From positions 868,001-932,000 of the forward strand of contig NC_016051.1 in assembly GCF_000151205.2 (NCBI RefSeq): a stretch of DNA of 64,000 nucleotides, written 5' to 3'. Of this stretch, positions 44,933 through 53,803 are shown piece by piece; within the stretch, counting starts at the first letter, position 1, and each line of letters begins with the position of its first letter. Position numbers and translations under genes: made by a program. Under the pieces are notes generated by a model. It had not been told where the DNA came from and searched no databases. It saw only the letters and a list, made by a program, of their open reading frames with translations. Origin of the DNA: Thermococcus sp. AM4 (GTDB lineage Archaea > Methanobacteriota_B > Thermococci > Thermococcales > Thermococcaceae).

Positions 44933-45187
44933 TCAGGAATAGCGGAGCTTGACGTAGAGGTTAACCCCGCTCTGGAAGGCGGCCAAACCGTTGAGGGCGG
45001 TGAAGATCCAGTCCCTCGGCGGAAGGTACGCGTAGATGGTCAGCAACGTCGATGCGGTGAAGTATATCAGTATGAACTTCATGTTCAGCGGGCACTTCTT
45101 GGTCCTGAGCGTTTCAACGGTCTGTGGAATCCACGAGCCGACGAGCATGAGCATACCGATCAGGCCTATCATCTCGACCCATCCCAT
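44933..45187 (-). CDS. Small PQ-loop (SemiSWEET-like) membrane protein
   Basis: 84 residues with three hydrophobic helices. The first ends GSWIPQTVETLRTKKC, matching the PQ-loop motif where a proline-glutamine pair closes helix 1. The pattern of three helices per subunit is that of SemiSWEET sugar transporters, which work as dimers. Function otherwise unknown. The ATG at 45187 has GGGGGTGAGA upstream; a longer frame upstream lacks support. Confidence 0.7.
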   Translation of the reverse strand: MGWVEMIGLIGMLMLVGSWIPQTVETLRTKKCPLNMKFILIYFTASTLLTIYAYLPPRDWIFTALNGLAAFQSGVNLYVKLRYS

Positions 45188-45292
45188 TCTCTCACCCCCA
45201 AACCCGGGGAGAGGGAGCATAGAAAAGGTTTTTGCACGATTTTGGCTCAAAAAAAGGTTATGAAGGGCCCTCCATTGAGGAAGAAACGGCAA

Positions 45293-45754
45293 TCAGACCG
45301 TGGTCGCCATCCTCGACATGGCCCAGGTTTTGACGTCCTCGTCGAGGATGTCGTTGATTATCCTCATCGCCTCGGACACCTTGCCCTCCCTCGCGAGTTT
45401 CAGGGCAACCTCCGCCTGTATCTTCGACCTGTTGGGGAGATCCCTGATGAACTCCGCTATTCTAAGCGCTTCCTCGTGAAGGCCGAGCGAGAGAAAGTCG
45501 AAAGCTAGACTCATGAGGGCCTTGGTGGCGTCTCCGGATGAAAGATCGGACGTGACGTTAATCGCCCTCTCAAGGGCCTCGCGGTAGTCCTTACCCTCTT
45601 TGGCCAGGTGAACGGCTATCTTTGAAAATGCCTTGGCCTTCACCTTATCGTCCGGTATCTGCTCGGCCATCTCAAGGGCCTCTCCGTACCTTCCGGAGTT
45701 GAGGAGCCTCATAACGGTGTCGTAGAGGGCGCGTGAACGGTACCAAACCTGCAT
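45293..45754 (-). CDS. TPR-like helical repeat protein
   Basis: 153 residues of about four helix-turn-helix repeats with the TPR spacing: GRYGEALEMAEQI, KDYREALERAINV, GLHEEALRIAEFI, GKVSEAMRIINDI. Ala/Leu at helix contacts fits a scaffold that binds a partner protein. No signal or membrane segment. Partner unknown. It diverges from sppA; each has its own TATA. Confidence 0.75.
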   Translation of the reverse strand: MQVWYRSRALYDTVMRLLNSGRYGEALEMAEQIPDDKVKAKAFSKIAVHLAKEGKDYREALERAINVTSDLSSGDATKALMSLAFDFLSLGLHEEALRIAEFIRDLPNRSKIQAEVALKLAREGKVSEAMRIINDILDEDVKTWAMSRMATTV

Positions 45755-45850
45755 AGCCTTTCCCCCAAACCTCTAACGCGGTTAAGGTTTTAAACGTCCC
45801 GGTGGACAACTTTAAAAGAGATTCCTCCCATTAACCCGGGGGAGTTGAAC

Positions 45851-46840
45851 ATGAAGAGCGATGTGTGGAAGTACATCACTTTCATCCTCGTCCTCATTCT
45901 CGGCGTTTTCGTTATGTCCACGACCCTTCTCTACCTCCAGAACCAGAGCCTCAGCAACTACACTCCTTCCAACGCCACCTGCGGGACCGAGATCGTGATC
46001 GGCAACCAGACGACCGAAACCGCCCTCCAGGCCAGCATTGCGGAGCTCCAGTCCCTCATAAGGGCAATAGAGATGGAGAGAAAGGGCATCAACGCAACGA
46101 ACTCAACCATAGCGGTTGTGCCAATTTTCGGCGTTATCGACGGCCAGACTGCGCTGAACACCGTAACAACCCTCGAAAAGCTGATGAAGGACGATTCCGT
46201 TGGGGGCGTTCTCCTCTGGATCGAAAGCCCGGGGGGAGACGTTGGTGCCGTGAGGGAGATCTACCACGAGGTCGAGGTTCTCAAAGCTAAAAAGCCGGTC
46301 GTCGCGTACACGGGAGGCATAGCCGCTTCAGGCGGCTACTACATCGCCGTCGGGACCGACAGGATAATAGCGGATCCCCTGGCCGAGGTCGGGAGCATAG
46401 GCGTTATCTACGTCCACTTCAACCTGGCGGACAACTACGCCTCAAACGGAATAAAGGTCGACGTATTCAAAACCGGACCCCACAAGGACATGGGCGCCGA
46501 GTGGAGGGCCCTCACCGAGTACGAGAGGAAGAAGATCTGGGGGATGATAGACGCCTACTTCCAGAGCTTTCTCCAGGCGGTCAGCATGGGAAGGGACATG
46601 ACCCTCAACGAGACCAGAAAATACGCAACCGGAGAGACGTGGCTCGCCGTCGAGGTAAACGGAACCCTCGTGGACGAAACCGGCAACTTCCAGACTGCAG
46701 TTCAGGAACTCGAAAAGCTTATGGGGGTTGAGAGCGCAGAGGTTAAGGTGTACGGCTCGCCAACTCAGAGCTACTCCCTCGGCGTCCTCGGGGACGAGGC
46801 CCTCTACCTCGATCCCCGGTACCTGAGGCTGAGGGGGTGA
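45851..46840 (+). CDS. sppA: SppA-type signal peptide peptidase (S49)
   Basis: 329 residues. N-terminal membrane segment (~7-29), then an S49 ClpP-like domain. The Ser-Lys dyad is S160 (GGIAASGGYY) and K212 (GPHKDMG), 52 residues apart, the same spacing as the characterised T. kodakarensis SppA. It digests released signal peptides in or outside the membrane. The ATG at 45851 is preferred; a TTG at 45845 is possible. TATA ctttaaaag near 45814. Confidence 0.92.
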   Translation: MKSDVWKYITFILVLILGVFVMSTTLLYLQNQSLSNYTPSNATCGTEIVIGNQTTETALQASIAELQSLIRAIEMERKGINATNSTIAVVPIFGVIDGQTALNTVTTLEKLMKDDSVGGVLLWIESPGGDVGAVREIYHEVEVLKAKKPVVAYTGGIAASGGYYIAVGTDRIIADPLAEVGSIGVIYVHFNLADNYASNGIKVDVFKTGPHKDMGAEWRALTEYERKKIWGMIDAYFQSFLQAVSMGRDMTLNETRKYATGETWLAVEVNGTLVDETGNFQTAVQELEKLMGVESAEVKVYGSPTQSYSLGVLGDEALYLDPRYLRLRG

Positions 46841-46844
46841 GGGC

Positions 46845-47324
46845 ATGCTCTGCGAGGAGAAGCTTGAGATCTTTGAGAACGGCTTCGAGGACGGAAAGTT
46901 CAAGCTCAGAATAGAGTACTACGGAAAGGACGCCAGAAAACTTCTCCTCGCGATAATACGGGAGCTCTACCTTCCCGACTACGGGGAGGACTACGTCTAT
47001 CCCTTCGAGTGTGCCAAGGAGCACTGGGGGATCTACCTCGACCCGGGCGAGATCGTTGCCGAGGAGCCGGCCTTCAGCCCGATCAAGTTCGTCAACAGGA
47101 GCGTCCTCAACAGGCTCGAAAAGACCCTCAGGGAAATAGATGCCCCCGAGGAGATCAAGGAAAGCGTGGACATCGAGAAAGCAGATATCGTGAAGCTCAA
47201 GAGGACTTTACTCGCGCTCGGGAAGAACTTCGTCCTCGACGAGAGGGGCTACCTCATAGTCTTCAACAAGCCGGGCGCGAGGGAACTGATACTGAAGTAC
47301 CTGGGGATGCTGGATGAGGAATGA
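46845..47324 (+). CDS. Protein of unknown function between sppA and the AI-2E-like gene
   Basis: 159 residues, predicted alpha/beta with mixed charge. Two cysteines (MLCEE, FECAK) and a Trp (KEHWGIY). No membrane segment and no motif recognised. It starts 4 bp after sppA with GGGTGAGGGC upstream and overlaps the next gene by 11 bp, so the three genes form one operon. Confidence 0.65.
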   Translation: MLCEEKLEIFENGFEDGKFKLRIEYYGKDARKLLLAIIRELYLPDYGEDYVYPFECAKEHWGIYLDPGEIVAEEPAFSPIKFVNRSVLNRLEKTLREIDAPEEIKESVDIEKADIVKLKRTLLALGKNFVLDERGYLIVFNKPGARELILKYLGMLDEE

Positions 47325-48303
47325 AACCCTCGTTTGGGCCATCGTCACCGTCGTCATCCTCTACCTCGTGTGGTTAGTCGTCAGTCCGGTCGTTTCGCCG
47401 ATAATCCTCGCCCTTGCGGTGGCCTACGTCACCTATCCCATTCACGAGAGGCTGTCGCCAAAGATAGGCCGCAAGAAGGCGGCTTTTCTGCTAACCGCGG
47501 TAATAGCGGTTCTGTCCTTCCTCTTCCTGCTCGGCTTCGTCCTCTGGATCAACGACGTCAAGTACCAGATCGTCAGGTACATGGAGATCTCCTTCAACTG
47601 GCTCCAGTCCGTGACAATATCCTCTCAGAGGATCAACGAGGTACTCACGGCCATAACTGAAGGCGTTCGCTCGAGGATCGAGGCGTACGTTATCAGCTAC
47701 ACCTACTCCATACCCAAACTCGCGCTCGAGATATTCGTCATGCTCTTCGTCTACTACGGAACCCTCGTGAACGCGGAGGAGATAGGGAGGGAACTCTACA
47801 ACCTCCTGCCGCCCCAGAGGAAGGAGTTCGGGATCAGGCTTATCGAAGCGGCCCGCTATACATTGGATACACTCCTCAAGAGCTGGCTCACGCTGAGCGT
47901 CCTGAAGGGATCCGCCACGGCCCTCGGCTTCTGGGCCTTCAGAATCGCCCCGACGAGCGGCGCCATAGCACTGGGCATCCTAACGGCCTTCGTTGAGCTC
48001 CTTCCCTTCCTCGGCGGCTGGCTCATCTGGATACCCGGGGTCGTGTACCTCGTCCACACATCGCACTACGTCCTGGCCTTCCTCTTCGCGGTCTACTCCA
48101 TCGTCTTCATATCCCCGTTGCCGGACTTTGTGCTGGCCCCCAAGATGACCCTCAGGAGGCGGGGCCTCAACGCCCTGATTTCCCTCCTCGGAATCTTCGG
48201 CGGCCTCTGGGCTTTCGGGCTCGTCGGGATAATAATAGGGCCAGTTTCCCTCGGCCTTTTGGCGACTGTGATCGAGGAGTGGAAGAAAGCGATGGAGAGC
48301 TAA
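47314..48303 (+). CDS. AI-2E (PerM/UPF0118) family transporter-like membrane protein
   Basis: 329 residues with ~7-8 hydrophobic segments. The family hallmarks are present: a PVVSPIILALAVAYVTYP-type first pair of helices, LPFLGGWLIWIPGV and GLWAFGLVGIIIGPV near the end. Members transport small molecules or ions, with varied substrates. The 3' end overlaps folP by 4 bp. Confidence 0.85.
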   Translation: MRNETLVWAIVTVVILYLVWLVVSPVVSPIILALAVAYVTYPIHERLSPKIGRKKAAFLLTAVIAVLSFLFLLGFVLWINDVKYQIVRYMEISFNWLQSVTISSQRINEVLTAITEGVRSRIEAYVISYTYSIPKLALEIFVMLFVYYGTLVNAEEIGRELYNLLPPQRKEFGIRLIEAARYTLDTLLKSWLTLSVLKGSATALGFWAFRIAPTSGAIALGILTAFVELLPFLGGWLIWIPGVVYLVHTSHYVLAFLFAVYSIVFISPLPDFVLAPKMTLRRRGLNALISLLGIFGGLWAFGLVGIIIGPVSLGLLATVIEEWKKAMES

Positions 48304-49112
48304 TAACGGGCTATATGCCGGGCAACCTTAATCGCGTCAAGGGTTTCCTTCACGTCGTGGGTTCTCACTATTCTCGCACCCTTCAGAACCGCTATTGCCG
48401 TTGCCGACAGACTGCCGGCGAGCCTCTCCTCCGGTTTCTCTCTGCCCGTTATCGCGCCTATGAAGGACTTCCGCGAGATGCCGACGAGGATTGGCCTTCC
48501 GAGGAGCTTGAGCAGGTTGAGGTTCGCTATTACCTTCGAGTCCCACTCGTACCACGGCGGCCACTCCGGGCGGAGAAAGCCGATGGCCGGATCAACGGCA
48601 ACATCTTCAACCCCGTGCTCCTCCGCTATCGTCAGGCTCTCCTCAAGGAACTCAATGACGGTTCTAACCGGGTCCGAGAAGTCCCTAACATTTCCGTGGG
48701 CGCAGAGGACGGCCGGAGCACTGTACTTAGAGGCAACCTTAGCCATCCCCGGGTCGCCCTTGAAGCCTGTGACGTCGTTTATGATGTCGGCGCCAGCCTT
48801 TAAAGCTTCCTCGGCAACCCTCGCGCTCGTGGTGTCTATGCTCAGGGGAACATCAACCGCGTCCTTGACGACCTTGACGGCCCAAACTGCCCTTCTGATT
48901 TCCTCCTCGAGCGGAATCTGAGTCTCGAGGTAAGGGGCCGTTGATTTTGCGCCGATGTCTATGAAACTCGCGCCCTCCTCGACCATTCTAACGGCGGTCT
49001 CGGCCAAAGCCTTTTCATCGTTCCTAACGCTCCCCTTGTAGAAGCTCTCGGGCGAGACGTTGATGACTCCCATTACCCTCGGCTCGTCAAGATTAACTCC
49101 CGCAAACTTCAT
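48300..49112 (-). CDS. folP: Dihydropteroate synthase
   Basis: 270 residues. Pterin-binding TIM barrel: MGVINVSPESFYKGS, DIGAKSTAP, LSIDTTSARVAEEAL, AGADIINDVTGFK, VDPAIGFLRPE, GISRKSFIGAITG. These are the standard DHPS elements. In archaea the acceptor is the ribofuranosyl-aminobenzene unit of a methanopterin-type or modified folate. The ATG at 49112 has GGTGGTGCTA upstream. It diverges from the RFA-P synthase gene, which makes that acceptor. Confidence 0.88.
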   Translation of the reverse strand: MKFAGVNLDEPRVMGVINVSPESFYKGSVRNDEKALAETAVRMVEEGASFIDIGAKSTAPYLETQIPLEEEIRRAVWAVKVVKDAVDVPLSIDTTSARVAEEALKAGADIINDVTGFKGDPGMAKVASKYSAPAVLCAHGNVRDFSDPVRTVIEFLEESLTIAEEHGVEDVAVDPAIGFLRPEWPPWYEWDSKVIANLNLLKLLGRPILVGISRKSFIGAITGREKPEERLAGSLSATAIAVLKGARIVRTHDVKETLDAIKVARHIARY

Positions 49113-49160
49113 TAGCACCACCGCAGAGGATTCTCGGGAGTCAATAAAAGGGTGATGGGC

Positions 49161-50129
49161 ATGATAATCCGGACGCCGAAGAGGCTTCACCTCGGCCTGA
49201 TAGACCCAACGGGCTCGCTCGGAAGGCGCTTCGGGAGCCTCGGGGTAGCGCTCGAAGGTGGCTACGAGGTAAAGGTTCTGCCCGCTGAACGGCTCGAGGT
49301 AAAGGCCAAAGGCGAGGACATTGAGACGATAAAGAAGGCCCTCGAGAGAATGAACTCGACCTTTGGAACAGGAACCGGCTACCTAATCGAGGTGCGGAAG
49401 GCAATCCCAAGGCACGTCGGCCTCGGCTCGACTACCCAGCTGAGCTTGGCCGTTGGAACCGCAATAGCAAAGTTAAACAACCTGAACGTTTCGGTTGAGA
49501 GACTCGCCGAGGTTCTCGGAAGGGGGAAGAACAGCGGGGCAGGGATTTACGCCTTCGCTCACGGGGGCTTCGTCCTCGATGGCGGGGTTAAAGAAGGCGT
49601 TCCCCCACTCATACTCCGCGAGGAGTTCCCCGGGGAGTGGGCCTTCCTGCTCGTGATTCCCGAGGTAAAGCCGGGCCTCGATGAAGAGGAGGAAAAGCCG
49701 ATAATGAGCGGGAACTTCGGCGACGTTAACGTTGCGATGGAGATAAGCCACCGCATTTTACTCGGCTTACTGCCCGCGTTGAAGGAGAGGAACGTCAGGG
49801 CCTTCGGTGAGCACCTTTCGGTAATACAGAGGCTCGTCGGCAGGCACTTCGCGGAGTTCCAGGGGGGAGAGTTCAGGGAGGACGTCAAGTTAATACTTGA
49901 CTGGTTAAGCAAGAAAACCTACGGCGCAGGCCAGAGCAGCTGGGGGCCGACCGTTTACGGCCTAATCCTGAAGGCGGAGTTCCAGAGGCTTTCTGCCGAG
50001 CTTAACGACCACCTTAAGGAGCACGGGATAATGGCAAAGGTCGAGCTCGGCCTTCCGAGGAACGCTGGAGCGGAAATTGTGAGCGAGAACGCCTTTCTGG
50101 AAAGGTTGATAAGGAGCGTGGCGCAATGA
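49161..50129 (+). CDS. Beta-ribofuranosylaminobenzene 5'-phosphate synthase
   Basis: 322 residues of the GHMP-kinase fold. The glycine-rich loop is HVGLGSTTQLSLAVG. RTPKRLHLGLIDPTGSLGRRFGSLG at the N-terminus and AGQSSWGPTVYGL near the C-terminus match the RFA-P synthase family of tetrahydromethanopterin synthesis, joining p-hydroxybenzoate-derived aminobenzene and PRPP with CO2 release. The ATG at 49161 follows GGGTGAT by 4 bases. Pairs functionally with folP. Confidence 0.85.
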   Translation: MIIRTPKRLHLGLIDPTGSLGRRFGSLGVALEGGYEVKVLPAERLEVKAKGEDIETIKKALERMNSTFGTGTGYLIEVRKAIPRHVGLGSTTQLSLAVGTAIAKLNNLNVSVERLAEVLGRGKNSGAGIYAFAHGGFVLDGGVKEGVPPLILREEFPGEWAFLLVIPEVKPGLDEEEEKPIMSGNFGDVNVAMEISHRILLGLLPALKERNVRAFGEHLSVIQRLVGRHFAEFQGGEFREDVKLILDWLSKKTYGAGQSSWGPTVYGLILKAEFQRLSAELNDHLKEHGIMAKVELGLPRNAGAEIVSENAFLERLIRSVAQ

Positions 50130-50917
50130 CGCTCGACCGCTTCGTGAAGATAAAATACCGGGAAGACAATGAGAAAGTTAACCGGCTCGTCGAAATACTC
50201 CGGGAGCTCGGCCTCGACTGTGCAAAAACCATTGAGGAGAAGGTTGATTTGCAGTTCGACGCCCTCAAAAACCTTAGGGAGAACCTGAAGGATGACGAGC
50301 TTTTCATCAAGCTCGTCATAGCTAACTCCCTCGTCAGCTACCAGCTGAGCGGTAAAGGTGAGGACTGGTGGTGGGAGTTCTCAAGGTATTTCTCGGAGAA
50401 CCCGCCCGAGAAGATGGCGGAGGCCTACGCCCAGTTTCTCCCCAACTCAAGAACCAATAAGAGACTCGTTGCCGGAAAGCTCAAAAGAATCGAGAGGGTT
50501 GAGCCCTTCTTAGAGTCTCTCTCGATGGACGAGCTTAGAGATTACTACTTCAATGGCATGGAACGGCTTAAAGACGACCTCGCGAAGGTGATGAACGCTA
50601 AAAGGAGCGCGAAAACGATAGTTTTCTCTGTGAAGATGTTCGGCTACGCGGGGAGAATTGCCTTTGGAGCTTTCGTTCCGTACCCAATGGCCATCGAGAT
50701 CCCGGACGACGTGAGGATAAACGCCTACACCAAGCGCTTCACGGGCGAGCCACCGGTTAGCTTCTGGAAGGGGATCGCGGAGAAAACCGGAATTCCACCG
50801 CTCCACATCGACTCAATTCTCTGGCCCGTCCTCGGAGGTAAGGGTGAGGTGATTGAGAGACTGAGGAGGTACTGCGGGGAAAAGGCAGATAAGATAATGG
50901 AGCTCAGGGATCTCTAA
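50126..50917 (+). CDS. Archaeal 8-oxoguanine DNA glycosylase/lyase (AGOG)
   Basis: 263 residues. K163 (SAKTIVFSVKM) and D195 (PDDVRINAYT) lie 32 residues apart, the same spacing as the catalytic Lys/Asp of Pyrobaculum AGOG. The WWWEFSRYF aromatic cluster and Arg/Lys-rich helices fit the family. It excises 8-oxoguanine and cleaves the strand by beta-elimination. It overlaps the preceding pterin gene by 4 bp. Confidence 0.88.
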   Translation: MTLDRFVKIKYREDNEKVNRLVEILRELGLDCAKTIEEKVDLQFDALKNLRENLKDDELFIKLVIANSLVSYQLSGKGEDWWWEFSRYFSENPPEKMAEAYAQFLPNSRTNKRLVAGKLKRIERVEPFLESLSMDELRDYYFNGMERLKDDLAKVMNAKRSAKTIVFSVKMFGYAGRIAFGAFVPYPMAIEIPDDVRINAYTKRFTGEPPVSFWKGIAEKTGIPPLHIDSILWPVLGGKGEVIERLRRYCGEKADKIMELRDL

Positions 50918-50929
50918 GGGGTGATGGTT

Positions 50930-51745
50930 TTGCTCCGGAGCTTTGGCGAGGGATTTAAGAAAAGCGTGAACGGACGGATGGTCGTTCTCTCGATGGGAGT
51001 GTTTCTGGCACCCAACGTCTCCGTGTTCCTCATGGGGAAGAGACTTCCACTCGGCGACCGAGGGGAGGTCATCAAAATAATCCACGCGGCCGTAAACCCC
51101 ATAGTCCCCGCACAGAGCCGGGACGTTCTCGGCTTCCTTCCCCTTTTCCTTGCCTTAATCGTTGGGCTGTACTCCCTGAAACACGAGTGGGAGATATCAT
51201 CCCGCCTCGCCTACCTGCTCGGAAGGTTCACGGGACATGCGGTAGTGCTCTCGGTGGCCTCGTTTGTCTCGGTCATAACCGGGTTCCTGATCCTCGTACA
51301 CCTGGGGGCCCCACTCGATGACAGTCTGCTCAGGACGGTTCTCATCATTGGGGCGCTCTACTCCCTGGTTGTGATTCAGCTCCTGGCCCTCGGCTACTTT
51401 GTTTCGGCCATCATCAAAAACACCTCAAATCGCCTGCTCGTAGGCATATTCGCCGGCTCGATGCTTTTGATAGCCATACCATTTGCTGTCGCGATTATCT
51501 TCACCCTGATGTACGCACCGATGGGAGAGCTCGTCAAGGATCCGGCAATAGTCAGGGAGGAAACCTGGAGGTACATAACCTACATCCTTCCCTTCGAGCC
51601 GACGCTGCAGATGAATGAGGCAATTCTCATGTTGGGGGAGCAGAAAAGCCGGGCAAACGTTCTAAACCTGGTCGTTTTCTCGGTCTTTTACATCGCAGCC
51701 GCAGCCTTCTTCTTTTCAAGAGCCAACCGCTCCAGCCCGGGTTAA
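50930..51745 (+). CDS. ABC-2-type permease-like membrane protein
   Basis: 271 residues with about six hydrophobic helices. A segment ending ALIVGLYSLKHEWEISS (the EExxxG-like cytoplasmic loop) suggests an ABC-2 exporter permease. The start is uncertain: GGGGTGAT supports the TTG at 50930, and GTG at 50921 or ATG at 50924 are alternatives. It is probably one of two permeases used with the ATPase at 52812. Confidence 0.7.
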   Translation: MLRSFGEGFKKSVNGRMVVLSMGVFLAPNVSVFLMGKRLPLGDRGEVIKIIHAAVNPIVPAQSRDVLGFLPLFLALIVGLYSLKHEWEISSRLAYLLGRFTGHAVVLSVASFVSVITGFLILVHLGAPLDDSLLRTVLIIGALYSLVVIQLLALGYFVSAIIKNTSNRLLVGIFAGSMLLIAIPFAVAIIFTLMYAPMGELVKDPAIVREETWRYITYILPFEPTLQMNEAILMLGEQKSRANVLNLVVFSVFYIAAAAFFFSRANRSSPG

Positions 51746-51828
51746 CCGGCGCCCGGCCACTATGCCGGGGCAAAGATTTTTATACTAAGAGCGGTAGTTG
51801 AAAAGTGAACATGGAGGTGTTGAATTTG

Positions 51829-52806
51829 ATGTGGGGATTCATTCTGGAGCTGAAGCAGAGCGTGAGGAGCAAGAAGTTCATTGCAACGCTTGGCATAATG
51901 CTGCTTCTCTACGTCCCATTCTTCTACATGATGAAGAGGTACGGCAACGTTTCCGCGATGGAAGTCAAGGACATCATCGGCAACATGATCCAGTTTCTGA
52001 GCGGAATGGCGATGTTCTTCATCGCGATCCTCGCCCTGCTTATGGGAACGACCGCCATCAACTCCGAGATAGAGAAGGGAACCCTGAGAATAGCCCTCAG
52101 CAAGCCAATCTCGAGGCTGAACTACATCATCGGAAAAATGCTGGCCCAGGCATTGGTCATTTTCATAGCACTGATGCTCTCCACGGGCACGGCGGTGATA
52201 GGCTTTGTCGCGATCGGGGTGCCGCTAACTGGACTCCTCGTCAGGGAGGTGTTTCTACTCAACATGGTCCTCTTCTTAGGCCTGGTGCAGCTGCTCTTCC
52301 TGGGCTACCTGTTCTCAACGTTCATCAAGTCCTCCACGACGGCCCTCGGTATAGCGCTGGTCCTGTTCTTCGTGGTGTCAATGATCGCCCCCGCGATCGT
52401 GACCTTCATGGCCCTCAGCCACTCAACCCCCGACAATTACGAGGAGGTCTACTCGGACTACGCAACCAAGTACCTCTTCTTCGACCCCAACGCTCAGGTG
52501 GGCATAGTTCTCAACAACGTGAACGAAAGGAAATGCTACGAATACGTCCAGACGTACAACAAGGAAACCGGAACCGTCACCCGGAAGACAAAGGAGGTGC
52601 CCACGTGTAACAACTACATCAGCCGTACCAATGTAAACGAGACTAGCGGAACGATTGAAAGCATGGGCTGCATCTGCAACGAAACGTACGCCGGGATCGC
52701 ACACTCCATCAGGAAGAACTCCGTAAACCTTGGGATCCTCATCGGGATGACCATCATCTACGGCCTGCTCGCGGTTGGAAGGTTCCTCCGCATGGATCTG
52801 AGGTGA
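51829..52806 (+). CDS. ABC-2-type permease with Cys-containing extracytoplasmic loop
   Basis: 325 residues, about six to seven hydrophobic helices. TTAINSEIEKGTLRIALSKPISR is the ABC-2 cytoplasmic loop after helix 2. Near residues 230-290 an extracytoplasmic segment holds four cysteines (RKCYEY, VPTCNN, GCICN), which may form disulfides. GGAGGTG lies 9 bases before the ATG at 51829; TTG at 51826 and ATG at 51811 are alternatives. TATA tttttatactaag near 51780. Confidence 0.75.
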   Translation: MWGFILELKQSVRSKKFIATLGIMLLLYVPFFYMMKRYGNVSAMEVKDIIGNMIQFLSGMAMFFIAILALLMGTTAINSEIEKGTLRIALSKPISRLNYIIGKMLAQALVIFIALMLSTGTAVIGFVAIGVPLTGLLVREVFLLNMVLFLGLVQLLFLGYLFSTFIKSSTTALGIALVLFFVVSMIAPAIVTFMALSHSTPDNYEEVYSDYATKYLFFDPNAQVGIVLNNVNERKCYEYVQTYNKETGTVTRKTKEVPTCNNYISRTNVNETSGTIESMGCICNETYAGIAHSIRKNSVNLGILIGMTIIYGLLAVGRFLRMDLR

Positions 52807-52811
52807 TGCCC

Positions 52812-53729
52812 ATGCTCGAAATAGAAAACCTCGTGAAGATGTACGGCAATCTTAAGGCACTGGACAACCTAACGCTCACCGTTGAGAAGGGTCAGGTTTA
52901 CGGCTTCCTCGGGCCAAACGGTGCCGGAAAGAGCACCACGATACTGAGCACCCTCGGCCTGATCAGGCCCCAGGCAGGGGTCATAAGGCTCTTTGGGGAG
53001 GAGGTTTTCAGGGATGGAAGGTACAGCGAGGGCAAGCTCGTCAAGGCCAAGGCAAAAATCGGTTACATGCCGGAGCACGCCACGCTGTGGGACTTCCTCA
53101 CGCCGCTCCAGACCCTTGAGATAATCGGGGAGTCCTTCGGCATCCCAAGGGACGAGAGAGCGAGAAGGGCCCGTGAGCTCCTCGAAATGCTGAACCTCTG
53201 GGAGGTAAAGGACGTAAAGGTCGGCAGGTTTTCAAAGGGAATGCGCCAGCGTCTTTTGCTCGCCCAGGCCTTAATAAACGACCCGGAACTTTTGATCCTC
53301 GACGAACCGATGACCGGCCTCGATCCAAAGGGCATAGCGGAGTTCAAGGACATAATAAGGAGGCAGAAGAAGGAAGGGAAGACCGTTTTCTTCTCCAGCC
53401 ACATTTTAGCCCACGTTGAAGAGGTCTGCGACACAGTCGGGGTCATAGTCAAGGGCAAGCTCCGCGTGGAGGACAGCATAGAGAACATAAAGAGGGAGTT
53501 TCTGGCGAAGGCCGGCTATCTAATACTCCTCGAAACAGATAAGCCCGTCCAGTTCGGGAACGTGAACTGGGAGATAGAGCGCGTCAGTCCGACCAAGTAC
53601 AAGATAAAGGCCCCCGAAGACGTCAGGCCCCAGATAAACGAGATAGTGTGGAGCCAGGGGGCGAAGATCCTCCAGCTCATGGTCAGAGTTCCAAGCCTCG
53701 AGGAGATCTTCCTCAAGCTCGTTGAGTAG
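52812..53729 (+). CDS. ABC-2-type exporter ATPase
   Basis: 305 residues. Walker A GPNGAGKSTTIL, Q-loop region YMPEHATLWDFLTP, signature FSKGMRQRLLLAQAL, Walker B LLILDEPMTGLDP and the switch His in FFSSHILAHVEE. The last ~75 residues are a C-terminal regulatory part. The ATG at 52812 has AGGTGATG just upstream. It energises the two permeases before it. Confidence 0.9.
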   Translation: MLEIENLVKMYGNLKALDNLTLTVEKGQVYGFLGPNGAGKSTTILSTLGLIRPQAGVIRLFGEEVFRDGRYSEGKLVKAKAKIGYMPEHATLWDFLTPLQTLEIIGESFGIPRDERARRARELLEMLNLWEVKDVKVGRFSKGMRQRLLLAQALINDPELLILDEPMTGLDPKGIAEFKDIIRRQKKEGKTVFFSSHILAHVEEVCDTVGVIVKGKLRVEDSIENIKREFLAKAGYLILLETDKPVQFGNVNWEIERVSPTKYKIKAPEDVRPQINEIVWSQGAKILQLMVRVPSLEEIFLKLVE

Positions 53730-53803
53730 TTCCCTTTCCAACTTCTCAATTTTGTTCAGAAAACTTTTTAGGTTTCAATTTCGAAGGGCTCTGAGGTGTT
53801 CGA

